Positions 8,995-18,564 of a stretch of 64,000 nt of DNA are shown here, piece by piece. The stretch spans positions 4,374,001-4,438,000 of the forward strand of contig NZ_CP036299.1 of the NCBI RefSeq assembly GCF_007752345.1, in the 5' to 3' direction. The translations under genes and the position numbers were made by a program. The notes under the pieces are model-generated. The model worked only from the letters and a program-made list of their open reading frames with translations, searched no databases and had not been told where the DNA came from. This stretch comes from Planctopirus ephydatiae. GTDB lineage: Bacteria > Planctomycetota > Planctomycetia > Planctomycetales > Planctomycetaceae. The number at the start of each line of letters is the position of its first letter. Position 1 is the first letter of the stretch.

Positions 8995-9689
8995 GTTGGC
9001 CACATCAGGCTCTGAAACATTTTCTCGCTTACCGGCTGATCACTGTCCGTGTCATTACAACATTAGGATTGACGGCGGGACTGCAGCAACTGGCTTTATG
9101 TCAGGGGCCCCCTATCATTACACCTCTTTCCGATACCCGCATCGAAGACTACTCGCTCATTTATGTGGAGCCACCTCCATTACCGCCGGAAATCAAGGTT
9201 CATGACATTATCACCATCCAGGTCGATGAGAAGGCGGAAGTGATTGTCAACAGCCGATTCAATCGCCAGCGGAACGGAGCTTATGCAGCCGAGCTAAGTG
9301 ACTTTGTGAGGTTCGGGGATAACTTTAATCTGCTCCCCGCAGCCCAAAACTCACCAGCCATTGAGGGCACCCTCAACAATCGACTGCAAACGATTGGGCA
9401 ACTGACTGATCAGGAAGGGATCAGCTATAACATTGCAGCGACAGTCGTGGATGTACTGCCGAATGGAACAGTGGTGCTGGAAGCCCGCAAATCGATCCGA
9501 ACAAACCAGGATTTCTTCGAATATCGACTGGCAGGGCGCATTGATCGACTGGCGATCTTGCCCAATCGCACAGCCAGGTCTGAGGATATTGCCGAACTGA
9601 AAATCGAACGCACTCAGAAGGGTAAGGTCTACAATAGTACCAAGACCAACTGGGGGACAAACATCCTTGATATTATCTCGCCGTTTTGA
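8991..9689 (+). CDS. flgH: Flagellar L-ring protein FlgH
   Basis: 232 aa, normal FlgH length. A hydrophobic N-terminal export segment is followed by IKVHDIITIQVDEKA, then LQTIGQLTDQEGISYNIAATVVDVLPNGTVVLEARKSI, the FlgH core, and DIAELKIERTQKG near the end. FlgH normally is an outer-membrane lipoprotein; here the candidate Cys sits in LALC, a poor lipobox, so lipidation is uncertain. It starts inside the stop of flgA. An L ring implies an outer membrane with a bushing. Confidence 0.92.
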   Translation: MSWPHQALKHFLAYRLITVRVITTLGLTAGLQQLALCQGPPIITPLSDTRIEDYSLIYVEPPPLPPEIKVHDIITIQVDEKAEVIVNSRFNRQRNGAYAAELSDFVRFGDNFNLLPAAQNSPAIEGTLNNRLQTIGQLTDQEGISYNIAATVVDVLPNGTVVLEARKSIRTNQDFFEYRLAGRIDRLAILPNRTARSEDIAELKIERTQKGKVYNSTKTNWGTNILDIISPF

Positions 9690-9793
9690 TGGTGGTAAGT
9701 TGATGGTAGTGAGTTGTTCGTTAGTAACAGCCGCCGTCAGCTTCTTCCCAATTCGCAACCATCAACCTATAACTCACTACGCCCGGCACTCCC

Positions 9794-10867
9794 ATGTCAC
9801 GCCTCGCTACCATTTTTGCAATACTTCTCCTCACCTGTGCCATCTGGCCCAGTCAGGCGGAAGCTCGTGTGCGGCTGGAGTATATCTGCTCTGTGCAGGG
9901 GCAGCAGGAAGTTCGTCTGACAGGTCTGGGAATGATTGTCGGACTTCCCGGGACTGGTGATGGCGCCAAGAATGCACCCACAGTCCGCGCCTTGCGAGCA
10001 GCGATGGCCAGGCTGAATCAACCCGTGCTGGATACGGAGATCCGTAATGCAGATAACGTGGCGATTGTCATGGTCGAAGCCACCATTCCTCGCACAGGTC
10101 TTAAACGCGGTCAAAAGATCGATTGCTTTGTGAATGCGGTGATGGGGGCAAAAAGCCTGCGTGGGGGGAGGCTTCTCAGCACACCTTTGACGACAGCCGA
10201 TGCTCGCAATCAACTCGTGATTGGTGTAGCTGGCGGAGCGATTGTGGTCGATGACCCCGCACGCCCAACCAGTGCCCGTATCACGCAAGGGGTTGATCTG
10301 GTGCAGGATGTGACAGCTCTGTTCTTGAGTAAACAGCAGGATCTGGTCACGTTACTCATCGATCCGGCCCATGCCAGCTTCTGGACAGCCAGCGAAGTCG
10401 CCCGCGTGATTAACAGTGAATTCACCTTTGAATCAGCCGCGAAAACGATTGCCAAGCCGACTGGCCCCGGATCGGTCGAGATCCAGATTCCGCAGCAGTA
10501 CCGACAGAACCCGGTGGAGTTCATAGCACAGGTGCTGGAATCAGGGATCGATACACCCAATACCCAGGCGCGGGTGATTCTCAATCCGCGTACAGGCACG
10601 GTCGTTGTCACAGGTGAAGTCGAGATCAGCCCGGTGATCATCTCGCATAAAAGTTTTGTCGTCGAGATAGGGGCTGATGATCCTTTACTGACTGGACCGG
10701 GGCCGTTTATTGGACTAATTGAAAATTCCGGTCGGCAATCTCCCCAGCAACTGAAAGACCTGGTCGACGCTCTCAACAAGTTGCGAGTCCCCACGGCTGA
10801 TGTGATCGACATTATTCGTGAACTGCACGCGACAGGCAAACTCCATGCAGAACTGATCGAGAAATAG
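9794..10867 (+). CDS. flgI: Flagellar P-ring protein FlgI
   Basis: 357 aa, the standard length. A signal peptide (SRLATIFAILLLTCAIWPSQA) precedes the mature protein, which opens with EVRLTGLGMIVGLPGTGDG, the family motif. The C-terminus (LVDALNKLRVPTADVIDIIRELHATGKLHAELI) is characteristic. FlgI forms the periplasmic ring around the rod and needs FlgA, encoded two genes upstream. It follows flgH by 104 bp. Confidence 0.95.
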   Translation: MSRLATIFAILLLTCAIWPSQAEARVRLEYICSVQGQQEVRLTGLGMIVGLPGTGDGAKNAPTVRALRAAMARLNQPVLDTEIRNADNVAIVMVEATIPRTGLKRGQKIDCFVNAVMGAKSLRGGRLLSTPLTTADARNQLVIGVAGGAIVVDDPARPTSARITQGVDLVQDVTALFLSKQQDLVTLLIDPAHASFWTASEVARVINSEFTFESAAKTIAKPTGPGSVEIQIPQQYRQNPVEFIAQVLESGIDTPNTQARVILNPRTGTVVVTGEVEISPVIISHKSFVVEIGADDPLLTGPGPFIGLIENSGRQSPQQLKDLVDALNKLRVPTADVIDIIRELHATGKLHAELIEK

Positions 10868-10914
10868 TGGCCCTGGGATGACACTTCGGCCCTGCTCATA
10901 AAGCTTGAGTAATC

Positions 10915-11475
10915 ATGGTTAATATCGAATCCAATGCCGCATTGAAGCCTCTGGAACTGTCGCCAACAGCGAACATGAAGCCTTTGCATGGCGCGAGTGG
11001 CAAGAAAGACGTTTCATCAGCTGAACTCAAGGAACAATTCGGGCAGACCGTTGGAACGATTTTCTACACTCAAATGATGAAGGCCCTCCGTTCGACAGCG
11101 GGAGAAACCAAATATCTGAACGGCGGCCAGGCTGAAAAAATGTTTCAGTCGCAGTTTGATCAGGTCGTTGTGGAGGCTATGGCGAAACGGGGTGACAACC
11201 ACTTTGCCGATGCGATGCAGACTGCCTTCGAAGCGGGTGTTCAAGGTGGAATTGCCAGATTGCCTTCGTTAGATCCGTTAAAGGCCGGAAAGCTTTCCAG
11301 AGAGGTCAGTTCTGAGAGCGTGGACGTTCTGCCCAACGCCACAAAGTCTACGGAATCTGAACGACAGAATCTCTCGGAACAACTGGCAGATCTGTCACGG
11401 CAGACACAAACCCTTCGCGAAGCGCGATCAGGAGCAACCGGAGCGACAGAGTTCTTCCCTATGATCCGAAAGTAA
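10915..11475 (+). CDS. flgJ: FlgJ-like rod-binding protein without muramidase domain
   Basis: 186 aa. Residues about 38-105 (ELKEQFGQTVGTIFYTQMMKALR, then FDQVVVEAMAKRG) form the rod-binding domain that in enteric bacteria is the N-terminal half of FlgJ and acts as rod scaffold or cap. The C-terminal glucosaminidase half of classic FlgJ is absent; instead there is a polar tail with a short coiled-coil-like stretch. A separate wall hydrolase would have to open the peptidoglycan. It lies 47 bp after flgI. Confidence 0.82.
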   Translation: MVNIESNAALKPLELSPTANMKPLHGASGKKDVSSAELKEQFGQTVGTIFYTQMMKALRSTAGETKYLNGGQAEKMFQSQFDQVVVEAMAKRGDNHFADAMQTAFEAGVQGGIARLPSLDPLKAGKLSREVSSESVDVLPNATKSTESERQNLSEQLADLSRQTQTLREARSGATGATEFFPMIRK

Positions 11476-11536
11476 CGATGGAACCTTCTGCGCCGCTGGA
11501 TCTGCGCAGCCATCGACTTTGGATTGGGAATTTGCC

Positions 11537-12028
11537 ATGCAGGCCACGGACGGTCTTCAGCGGCTCTGTCGCTTGATCGATGCGTTTGAATCGCTACAAC
11601 TCAAACTCTACGAGCTGATGAGCCATAGATGGAACGCACTGGTGCTTTCACGCCCGGGGGATGCTGCACTGCTGGTTCCCCGCGAGCAGGAGTTGCTGGC
11701 ACAACTGCAACGCAAAACGCTGGAGCGGGAAGAATTTCTCAGGTCGATTCCGCACCCATCAATCGATTCTCTGTCGCTGCTCGACGTGGCCCGCGCCTGG
11801 GGTCAAGAACCCCTCGTGGAACGCGCGGCTAAGCTCCGCCAACAGGCAGGCGAGATCCAGAAACTCTCGTGGACGATGTGGATTCTCACACAACGGGGGA
11901 TCAGGCATCTGGATCTGATTGTCGATGCGGTAGCTCGCGGTGGAGCCATGGCTCCTACATATGACGGCCCACCCGGTACCGGGAATGTCATGCGGACTCA
12001 AAGTGCGCTCCTGGACGTCAGCCTGTAG
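11537..12028 (+). CDS. FlgN-like flagellar chaperone (probable)
   Basis: 163 aa from ATG 11537 (GGGA about 8 bases upstream); a TTG at 11519 is an alternative start. The protein is almost wholly helical: a leading helix (LQRLCRLIDAFESLQLKLYELM), a charged segment with PREQELLAQLQRKTLEREEF, and a final helix. That size and pattern match FlgN, the type III export chaperone of FlgK and FlgL. Its position 9 bp before flgK, with flgL after, supports the role. The sequence is too divergent to assign on motifs alone. Confidence 0.65.
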   Translation: MQATDGLQRLCRLIDAFESLQLKLYELMSHRWNALVLSRPGDAALLVPREQELLAQLQRKTLEREEFLRSIPHPSIDSLSLLDVARAWGQEPLVERAAKLRQQAGEIQKLSWTMWILTQRGIRHLDLIVDAVARGGAMAPTYDGPPGTGNVMRTQSALLDVSL

Positions 12029-12037
12029 GAGAGTCGC

Positions 12038-13738
12038 ATGTCACTTAATGGTGCTTTGGCTGTTGCTTCACGTTCGCTGGAAATCTTTTCGGCCAGCGTA
12101 CAGGTTGCCAGCAACAATATTGCGAACGCCAATACCAAAGGTTTTGTTCGCGATGCCGTTTCTCTCACACCGGCGGGAAGCTATCAGACAGGTTCACTGC
12201 TGGTGGGGAGCGGTGTGCTGGCTGTCGGAGTTCGACAGCAACTCGACAATTATCTCGAAAGCCGTATCCATGCAGCGAATGGCGATGCTGCGTCATCGAC
12301 CATCAAAAGTGCCACATGGCAACGACTCGAAGCCACTCTGGGCGAACTGGGCGATGAAGATCTCTCGACAGCACTGAATGATTTTGTGGCCTCCTTACAG
12401 ACGTTGACAGGTGCTCCGGATTCGGCGGGACAACGGCAGATTACCCTGCAGGAAACCGAGGCACTGGTCAACCATATCACGTCATTGCGTGGCAAAGTGG
12501 ATGACCTGCGTACCACACTTAACGATCAACTGACATCTCAGGTGGATGAAGCCAATCGTTTGATTAATCAGATTGTCAATCTGAATCCCAAGATCAGTGC
12601 TCTCGAAGCGAACGGACTTAACCAGAGCGATGCGGGGGCCTTGCGTGTGGAAAGGTTGAATGCCATCAACCGGCTTTCGGAATTGATCCCTGTGAAAGCG
12701 ATCGAAAGGCCTTCGGGTCAGGTCGATCTCTACTCGGGGAGCGAGTACATCATTCTGGACGGATATACGCAGAATCTGGAAGTGACACCTGCGACAGATG
12801 GCACTTTTGGTGTGCTGAATGTGCAGACGACAATCACGAAAGCTTCAGTGACCAATGGTGGCGGCGAGATTCAGGGAACTATTGAATCTCGCGACACTAT
12901 TCTGGGAGGCTTCACAAAACAGCTCGACCAACTCGCCAGTGGCCTGATCTATGAAGCCAATCGTATTCACAGCCAGGGCGAAGGGTTAACAGGTTACTCG
13001 ACAGTGACCGGAACCTATCAAGTGGCGGATGCCAATGCGGCATTAAACACCAGTGCTGCAGGACTGAGTTTCCCTGTGCAGCATGGCAGCTTTATGATCA
13101 AGGTGCGCAATCTCACCAGTGGTGAAACCACAGAAAGTACGATTGCCATCGATCTCGATGGATTAGGTACGGATACTACACTCAATGATGTGGTGGCCAG
13201 CCTGAATGCCGTCGGTCAGGTGAGTGCCCAGGTGACTGCCGACGGCCAGTTGCAGATCAATGCGGCAGCCGGCTATGAGTTACGATTTGGAGCCGATAGC
13301 AGCGGTTTTTTAGCCACACTCGGAATTAATACACTCTTTACGGGGACGGATTCCGGAAATATTGCGGTCAATCAGGTCGTAGCCAATAACCAGAATCTGC
13401 TGGCCACGGGACGAGGCGGAGGTGCAGGTGATTCGAGCAATGTGGCTTTACTGGCCAAAGTCCTGACAGTGGCATCGAGTCAGCTGAACGGACTTTCTAT
13501 CTCGCAGTTTCAGGACAATCTCATCGCGGGTGTCGGCCAGTCTTCAGCTGCTGAGCAGGCTGTTGAAAAAGGATTTACTGGCTTTCGAGATTCCCTGTTG
13601 ACGCAGAGAGAACAGGTCTCGGGAGTCAGCCTTGATGAAGAGACGCTGAACATTCTCAATCTGCAGCGAACATATCAGGCTTCGGCACGCATCATTTCAG
13701 TGGTGGATGAGCTCTTTAATACATTGCTGAATATCTAA
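12038..13738 (+). CDS. flgK: Flagellar hook-associated protein 1 FlgK
   Basis: 566 aa. The N-terminus (SLNGALAVASRSLEIFSASVQVASNNIANANTKGFVRD) is the hook-associated rod-like signature, and the C-terminus (LDEETLNILNLQRTYQASARIISVVDELFNTLLNI) is diagnostic for FlgK. GGAGAG precedes the ATG. FlgK forms the first hook-filament junction ring. Around residues 350-430 there is one copy of a flagellin hook IN-like motif (a beta strand, then DTTLNDVVASLNAVGQVSAQVTADGQL), the same motif that recurs three times in FlgL. Confidence 0.95.
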   Translation: MSLNGALAVASRSLEIFSASVQVASNNIANANTKGFVRDAVSLTPAGSYQTGSLLVGSGVLAVGVRQQLDNYLESRIHAANGDAASSTIKSATWQRLEATLGELGDEDLSTALNDFVASLQTLTGAPDSAGQRQITLQETEALVNHITSLRGKVDDLRTTLNDQLTSQVDEANRLINQIVNLNPKISALEANGLNQSDAGALRVERLNAINRLSELIPVKAIERPSGQVDLYSGSEYIILDGYTQNLEVTPATDGTFGVLNVQTTITKASVTNGGGEIQGTIESRDTILGGFTKQLDQLASGLIYEANRIHSQGEGLTGYSTVTGTYQVADANAALNTSAAGLSFPVQHGSFMIKVRNLTSGETTESTIAIDLDGLGTDTTLNDVVASLNAVGQVSAQVTADGQLQINAAAGYELRFGADSSGFLATLGINTLFTGTDSGNIAVNQVVANNQNLLATGRGGGAGDSSNVALLAKVLTVASSQLNGLSISQFQDNLIAGVGQSSAAEQAVEKGFTGFRDSLLTQREQVSGVSLDEETLNILNLQRTYQASARIISVVDELFNTLLNI

Positions 13739-13756
13739 GGAGCAACTGGAGAAGAT

Positions 13757-13786
13757 ATACTCGCTCAGAGCCCCGAGGCATGGCAC
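13757..13786. repeat. Degenerate copy of the CATGCTTGC hairpin family (family A)
   Basis: GCTCAGAGCC followed by CGAGGCATGGCAC matches one half of the better copy at 20892-20917, while the left arm (ATACTCG) is eroded. It lies in the 194-bp flgK-flgL spacer. Similarity is clear on the right arm and loop only. Confidence 0.5.
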
Positions 13787-13932
13787 ATCGGCCGCTGGAA
13801 AAGGAACTGAAGATACGGCTCCAGAGATGACAAGGTTCGCTGGCAACCAATGACTTGATCGCAAAAACGACATGACGAGAGATTACAGATCGAATCTGAA
13901 ACCAAGTTGGCAGGATGATCGGGAGTAATGGC

Positions 13933-15849
13933 ATGGCTCTAGGAAACATCGGTATCGGTCGAATGCCGAACAGCCTGCTCTACAGCAATGCCAATCGCGA
14001 TCTGCAAACAGGCACCAGTTTGATCTCGCGTTTGCAGCAGCAGATCAATACTCAGCAGAAGTACAATCTCCTTTCGGAGAATCCTACAGCCACGCGCCAG
14101 ACTTCGTCTTTGCAATCGCTGTTAGAGCGAGTTCAAGGGGTTCGCAGCCAGCATACTTTCAATCAGGGATTTCTGAGTGCAGCCGACAATGCCCTGGGTG
14201 CTGTGAATGATGTGGTCGTGCAAGCAAAAGGAATTTTGCAGACAGGGATTGGCTCGACATCGACGCCGGAAGAAAAGATCGGCCTCGCAAATGAAGTCGC
14301 CACATTGATTCAAAGTGCTCTGAACTCAGCCAATACGCAGTATCAGGATCGATATCTTTTCAGCGGTACAGCCACTGGAATTTCTCCCTTTGAACGTGCG
14401 GGCGACACGGTGATTTATCGTGGGAATTCGGGAGAAGTCCAAGCCTTTGTGGATGTTAATCAACTGGTTTCGACATCCCTTTCCGGAATTGATGCCTTTG
14501 GTGGCATCTCGCAACCGAATGCCACTGCACTTTCACCAGCGCTCGAACTGACGACCCCGCTCTCGGCACTGAAAAATGGGGCCGGCGTGAATCTGTCTTC
14601 GCTGACAGTGACTGTCGACAACGGTACTCCCATTGAGAAGACGATCGATTTAAGAACCGCTGCCACCATTGGCGATCTCAAGACCCGCATCGAAGCCGCC
14701 TTTGCGGGAGAAGCCGAGACCGTGACGGTGGACATTGATCCTCTCAGTCCTGGCGGGCTCCGAATTACACCCTCCAATGGTACGGTAGCAATCGCAAATA
14801 GCGGCAGTGGCACGACAGCCACACAATTACGATTGGCGACAGGCCCTGTCGCTGTGGCTCAAGGAGGAAGTCTCGAACCAGCCGTCACTCTTTCGACCAG
14901 CGTGGCGGCCCTCAATGGCGGTGTCGGGATTGGTGCGACCGCTGGAACTGGCCTGCAGATTGTGAATGGAGAGACCACCACGATTGTCGATCTCGATGGT
15001 GCCACGACCGTACAACAGGTGTTGCAGCGAATTCGAGCGGCTGACCCGAATGTCTCTGCAGAAATCGATCCAGCCGGTCGCGGCCTGATTGTCGGAACTC
15101 GACTGAGTGGGGCAAATTTTTCCATCGGAGAGAACGGCGGCACCAATGCGACAGGCCTGGGGCTGAGAACATTCACTGGCGAGACATCGCTTTCGCAACT
15201 CAATCTGGGCAAAGGAGTCGTCTTTACACCTGGCTCACCAATCAGCATCACCCGCCGGGATGGAACCACGACAAACATTGATCTCTCGTCCGCCAGCACC
15301 ATTCAGGATGTGCTCAATCTCTTCAATGCGGCTGACCCGGGTGTACTTACTGCGAGCCTGAATGCAGTTGGTAATGGCATTTCTTTGACGGATTCCTCGG
15401 GAGCGGGGCCACTGACTGTCGCTGCCACCGAGAGTGCCATCGCTTTAGGGATTGATGGAACCGAAAACACGGGAGCAACCGGTGTGCTGGCTGGAGATGA
15501 CGTGAATCCTCAGCGAACAGGTGGTGTGTTCGATTTGCTGATCTCTCTCGAAAACGCACTGCGCTCAAATGATAATGTTGAGCTGGCGAGACTCTCGCCT
15601 TTACTTGAGAAAGCCTCGGGCCAGATCACGATCGCTCGGACAGAAATTGGTACACGACAACAATTGATCGATGAAGTGGGTAATCGACTCGATGACCAGA
15701 ACCTGCTGACCAAAGAGACGTTATCAAACATCTTTGACACTGACCTGACCGAAGCTGCGACGCAACTTCTGCAACTCCGGCAAGTCTACGAAGCTTCCAT
15801 GCAACTCACCGCTCAAACTCTGCAGTTAAGCATTCTCAACTATCTTTAA
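13933..15849 (+). CDS. flgL: Flagellar hook-associated protein 3 FlgL, enlarged
   Basis: 638 aa from ATG 13933, which has GGGAG 7 bases upstream; an earlier in-frame ATG at 13915 is less well placed. N-terminal flagellin-type D0/D1 helices include LISRLQQQINTQQKYNLLSENP and SALNSANTQYQDRYLFSGT. The C-terminus (LTEAATQLLQLRQVYEASMQLTAQTLQLSILNYL) is the matching D0/D1. Typical FlgL has 300-400 aa; the excess is a central region with three hook IN-like repeats starting near residues 222, 341 and 437, each a beta strand with DG/NG, a TI or TV helix and a GxGL turn. It is the last gene of the cluster and converges on the oxidase gene. Confidence 0.93.
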   Translation: MALGNIGIGRMPNSLLYSNANRDLQTGTSLISRLQQQINTQQKYNLLSENPTATRQTSSLQSLLERVQGVRSQHTFNQGFLSAADNALGAVNDVVVQAKGILQTGIGSTSTPEEKIGLANEVATLIQSALNSANTQYQDRYLFSGTATGISPFERAGDTVIYRGNSGEVQAFVDVNQLVSTSLSGIDAFGGISQPNATALSPALELTTPLSALKNGAGVNLSSLTVTVDNGTPIEKTIDLRTAATIGDLKTRIEAAFAGEAETVTVDIDPLSPGGLRITPSNGTVAIANSGSGTTATQLRLATGPVAVAQGGSLEPAVTLSTSVAALNGGVGIGATAGTGLQIVNGETTTIVDLDGATTVQQVLQRIRAADPNVSAEIDPAGRGLIVGTRLSGANFSIGENGGTNATGLGLRTFTGETSLSQLNLGKGVVFTPGSPISITRRDGTTTNIDLSSASTIQDVLNLFNAADPGVLTASLNAVGNGISLTDSSGAGPLTVAATESAIALGIDGTENTGATGVLAGDDVNPQRTGGVFDLLISLENALRSNDNVELARLSPLLEKASGQITIARTEIGTRQQLIDEVGNRLDDQNLLTKETLSNIFDTDLTEAATQLLQLRQVYEASMQLTAQTLQLSILNYL

Positions 15850-15953
15850 GAGATGAGTCGAGGCCGTGTGGCTGCTGAACATCACGCAAGAATACCCTCA
15901 CATTGCCCTTTCCCAAGAAGATTTGCGCGAAGATTCAAGAGGGGCACAAGTCG

Positions 15954-17201
15954 CTAAAAACGCGTGACAGCGTAGGGTTTAGGATCGATGTGCGGCTTCT
16001 CACCAGTAATCATCTCGGCAATCAACTTGCCTGTGCTGGAAGCGAGGGAAATTCCGAGCATGCTGTGTCCTGTCGCAAGCCAGCCACCGCGCACCTTGGG
16101 GGTGGGCCCGATGATGGGAACACTGTCGTAAGTCATAGGTCGCCAGCCCCACCAGGGCTCTTCTTCCTGCTGGCCTACAGGATCTTTGAGATACAGCTTG
16201 GCTCCCTCTGTCAGGAGCTTGAGACGGCGGGGATTGATGGTGGTGTCGTAACCGGCGAATTCCATGGTCGAGCCGATCCGATACCCCGTTTGAAACGGCG
16301 TGATTGCGACACGGTGATCATGGAAGATCAACGGGACGCGCGGGCAGACGGCGGGCCTTTGCATGGTAATCGACAAGCCCTTCCCCGGCTGAACGGGGAT
16401 CGAGCACTTGAGTGCCTTCTGGAACATGGGCGAGAGGGCACCAGCGGCCAGGACGACATGTTTTGCCTCGATTTCCCCCTGGCTTGTTTTGACCGAACGA
16501 ACCTGCCCATTTTCCGTCACAATTTCTTCGACCTTGGTGCCTTCAAGTACGGAAACGCCTTGAGCCATCAGATTCAAACGCATCTGGCTCATGAGCCGCT
16601 CGGGATGCAGATGAGCATCGCATTCATAGAGGAAGGCCCCGGTGTTCCCCGGTTTGAGAGCGGGTTCAAATTCCATCAAAGCTTCATCGCCAATAATGCG
16701 GCGAGAAGGCCGATCAAATTTTTCGGCCAGCATATCATCCGTCTTGCAGAACGCCTCAAACTCAGAGGCTTTTCGATAGACGAAGAGAATCCCATCGTGC
16801 TGCCATTCGCACTCGATACCATCTTCCGCAAGGACCGTTTTGTATTCGTCGAACGAGGATCGCAGGATGGTGTTGAGTGCCACACCGGCGGCCATCATGT
16901 CTTTCTCATTGCAGCGGCGGGCAAAGTTGGTCAGCCAGCCGAGCAGAGCCAGGTCAAACCTGGGACGGATGTGGAATGGAGAATCGGGGGTCGTCATCGA
17001 CTTAAGTGTCTTCAGCAGAACACCGGGCTCTGCCAGGGGAAGAACATGGCTGGGACTGACATATCCGCAGTTCCCTTTGGAACAGAAGCCCCCAATGGTC
17101 CCTTGCTCGACAACTGTTACTGAAAGATTCTTTTTGGCGAGATAACGTGCGCACATGGCCCCGACAACGCCACCACCAACGACCACAACATCAACTGCCA
17201 C
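15954..17201 (-). CDS. FAD-dependent D-amino-acid oxidoreductase, probably cis-4-hydroxy-D-proline oxidase
   Basis: 415 aa, DadA/DAO family. The N-terminal Rossmann motif is VVVGGGVVGAMCARYL with a following acidic residue (VVEQG). The C-terminal signature reads WWGWRPMTYDSVPIIGPTPKVRGGWLATGHSMLGISLA. No membrane segment. In bacterial hydroxyproline catabolism such an enzyme oxidises cis-4-hydroxy-D-proline to pyrroline-4-hydroxy-2-carboxylate. That substrate is inferred from the neighbours: the epimerase that would make it and the DapA-family enzyme that would use its product lie directly upstream on the same strand. A general D-amino-acid dehydrogenase is the alternative. A 270-bp spacer separates it from the epimerase gene, so it may have its own promoter. 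Confidence 0.85.
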   Translation of the reverse strand: MAVDVVVVGGGVVGAMCARYLAKKNLSVTVVEQGTIGGFCSKGNCGYVSPSHVLPLAEPGVLLKTLKSMTTPDSPFHIRPRFDLALLGWLTNFARRCNEKDMMAAGVALNTILRSSFDEYKTVLAEDGIECEWQHDGILFVYRKASEFEAFCKTDDMLAEKFDRPSRRIIGDEALMEFEPALKPGNTGAFLYECDAHLHPERLMSQMRLNLMAQGVSVLEGTKVEEIVTENGQVRSVKTSQGEIEAKHVVLAAGALSPMFQKALKCSIPVQPGKGLSITMQRPAVCPRVPLIFHDHRVAITPFQTGYRIGSTMEFAGYDTTINPRRLKLLTEGAKLYLKDPVGQQEEEPWWGWRPMTYDSVPIIGPTPKVRGGWLATGHSMLGISLASSTGKLIAEMITGEKPHIDPKPYAVTRF

Positions 17202-17471
17202 GAAGTATCCCCTGATCTCGAAGTTGTTCTTGCGCTAACGAACTGCTGGTGTTCTCGAAAACATCCATGTCGCCAGATCCATCCAGGCCGGGGCGCGAGG
17301 CCAGAGTGAGGGCGATCAGCGATCTCTTTTGAACAAACACATCCCCTGGATGATAGCAAGGAAGCCCACATCTGGAGCATGACAAGAAATTCGGCTGAAA
17401 TAATCGAACTGACTTGCTGTACGTCAGTTACCAATTCTTGATACGTACCTCTCCAACCAGATTTGTGACAG

Positions 17472-18551
17472 TTATTGGGGCGGCAATATTCCCCAGCGGA
17501 ATGGATCCGCCTCATCGATCTGGAGCGTAGACACCCCTGTCACATAAGCCTCACCAGTCAACTGTGGCAGCACTTCCAAGCCCCTTTCGCCTTCTCGAAT
17601 CGCAAGGGCTTTGGCCTGAAAACAGCTTCCCACAATGCTTTTTTGTCGCCAGAGACCCCCTTCGGCCACTTTTCCATCGGCCACCAGACAAGCCAGTTTA
17701 GCACTGGTCCCTGTGCCGCAAGGTGAACGATCGTAGGCACCACCAGGGCAGAGCACAAAGTTCTGGCTGTCAGCAATACTCGAATCGCAACTGGCGAATA
17801 ATTCGACGTGGTCGATTTCGGCACCGTGTGCGCCTGTAATCCCCTGCTGCTCCAGTGAATTGCGAATCTGCGATGTATAGGCCAGCAAGTCTCGCAGATT
17901 CCCCAGATCGAGTGACTTCTGATGAACCTCTTCGCTAATCAGAAAGAACCAGTTGCCCCCCCAGGCAATATCGCCGGTGACGACTCCCAAGCCTGGTACA
18001 TCCAATGAGACAGCGTGTCGATATCGATAGCTCCAGACGTTTGTCAAAGTGACCGAGGCGCCACCACTCCATGTCGCTGCAATCGGTCCAACGGGCGTAT
18101 CGATTGTCAACGGGCCGGGAGCAATCAGGCCCATCTGTCCCAGTGAGACGACGACACCGATCATCCCGTGGCCACACATACCGAGATAGCCTGTGTTATT
18201 GCAGAAAACCACGCCCGCTTGAGACGAGGAATGCTCGAGAGGTGTCAAAATGGCACCGACGAGCACATCCGAGCCACGCGGTTCGAGCAGGCTGGCAGTT
18301 CTCAGCCAGTCGGCCTCCGTCTCCAGAAACTGCCGTCTTTCGGACATTGTTTTCGGCAGGATTAACGATGAACCATCGATCGCCTTTCGCAAACCGCTCA
18401 ATACCGATGGTGATGGCGACTCTTGAAAAGTTGACGCGTCTTCCTGGCTGCTTGCGAAGGGCCACGGCTGACCTGCATAGATCAGTCGTGTGGGTTCACC
18501 ACCCGTATGGCTATCGACAACCTGGATCCATTGCCTGGAAATGTACGTCAC
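17472..18551 (-). CDS. 4-hydroxyproline 2-epimerase (proline racemase superfamily)
   Basis: 359 aa. The two catalytic bases of the superfamily are both Cys: C126 in GMCGHGMIG and C278 in DRSPCGTGTSAKLA, the pair expected for proline racemases and 4-hydroxyproline epimerases, not the Ser/Thr variants that dehydrate. The N-terminus VVDSHTGGEPTRLI is typical. It converts trans-4-hydroxy-L-proline to cis-4-hydroxy-D-proline in the cytoplasm. It lies 13 bp downstream of the DapA-family gene, almost certainly in one transcript. Proline racemase is less likely given that context. Confidence 0.9.
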   Translation of the reverse strand: MTYISRQWIQVVDSHTGGEPTRLIYAGQPWPFASSQEDASTFQESPSPSVLSGLRKAIDGSSLILPKTMSERRQFLETEADWLRTASLLEPRGSDVLVGAILTPLEHSSSQAGVVFCNNTGYLGMCGHGMIGVVVSLGQMGLIAPGPLTIDTPVGPIAATWSGGASVTLTNVWSYRYRHAVSLDVPGLGVVTGDIAWGGNWFFLISEEVHQKSLDLGNLRDLLAYTSQIRNSLEQQGITGAHGAEIDHVELFASCDSSIADSQNFVLCPGGAYDRSPCGTGTSAKLACLVADGKVAEGGLWRQKSIVGSCFQAKALAIREGERGLEVLPQLTGEAYVTGVSTLQIDEADPFRWGILPPQ

Positions 18552-18564
18552 TTTGGATGCTCAC

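Noticed and set aside
15903-17123. 406-residue open frame on the plus strand
   Set aside because: It lies wholly antisense to the FAD oxidase gene, whose motifs are clear; the translation is rich in Arg/His/Cys and shows no domain.
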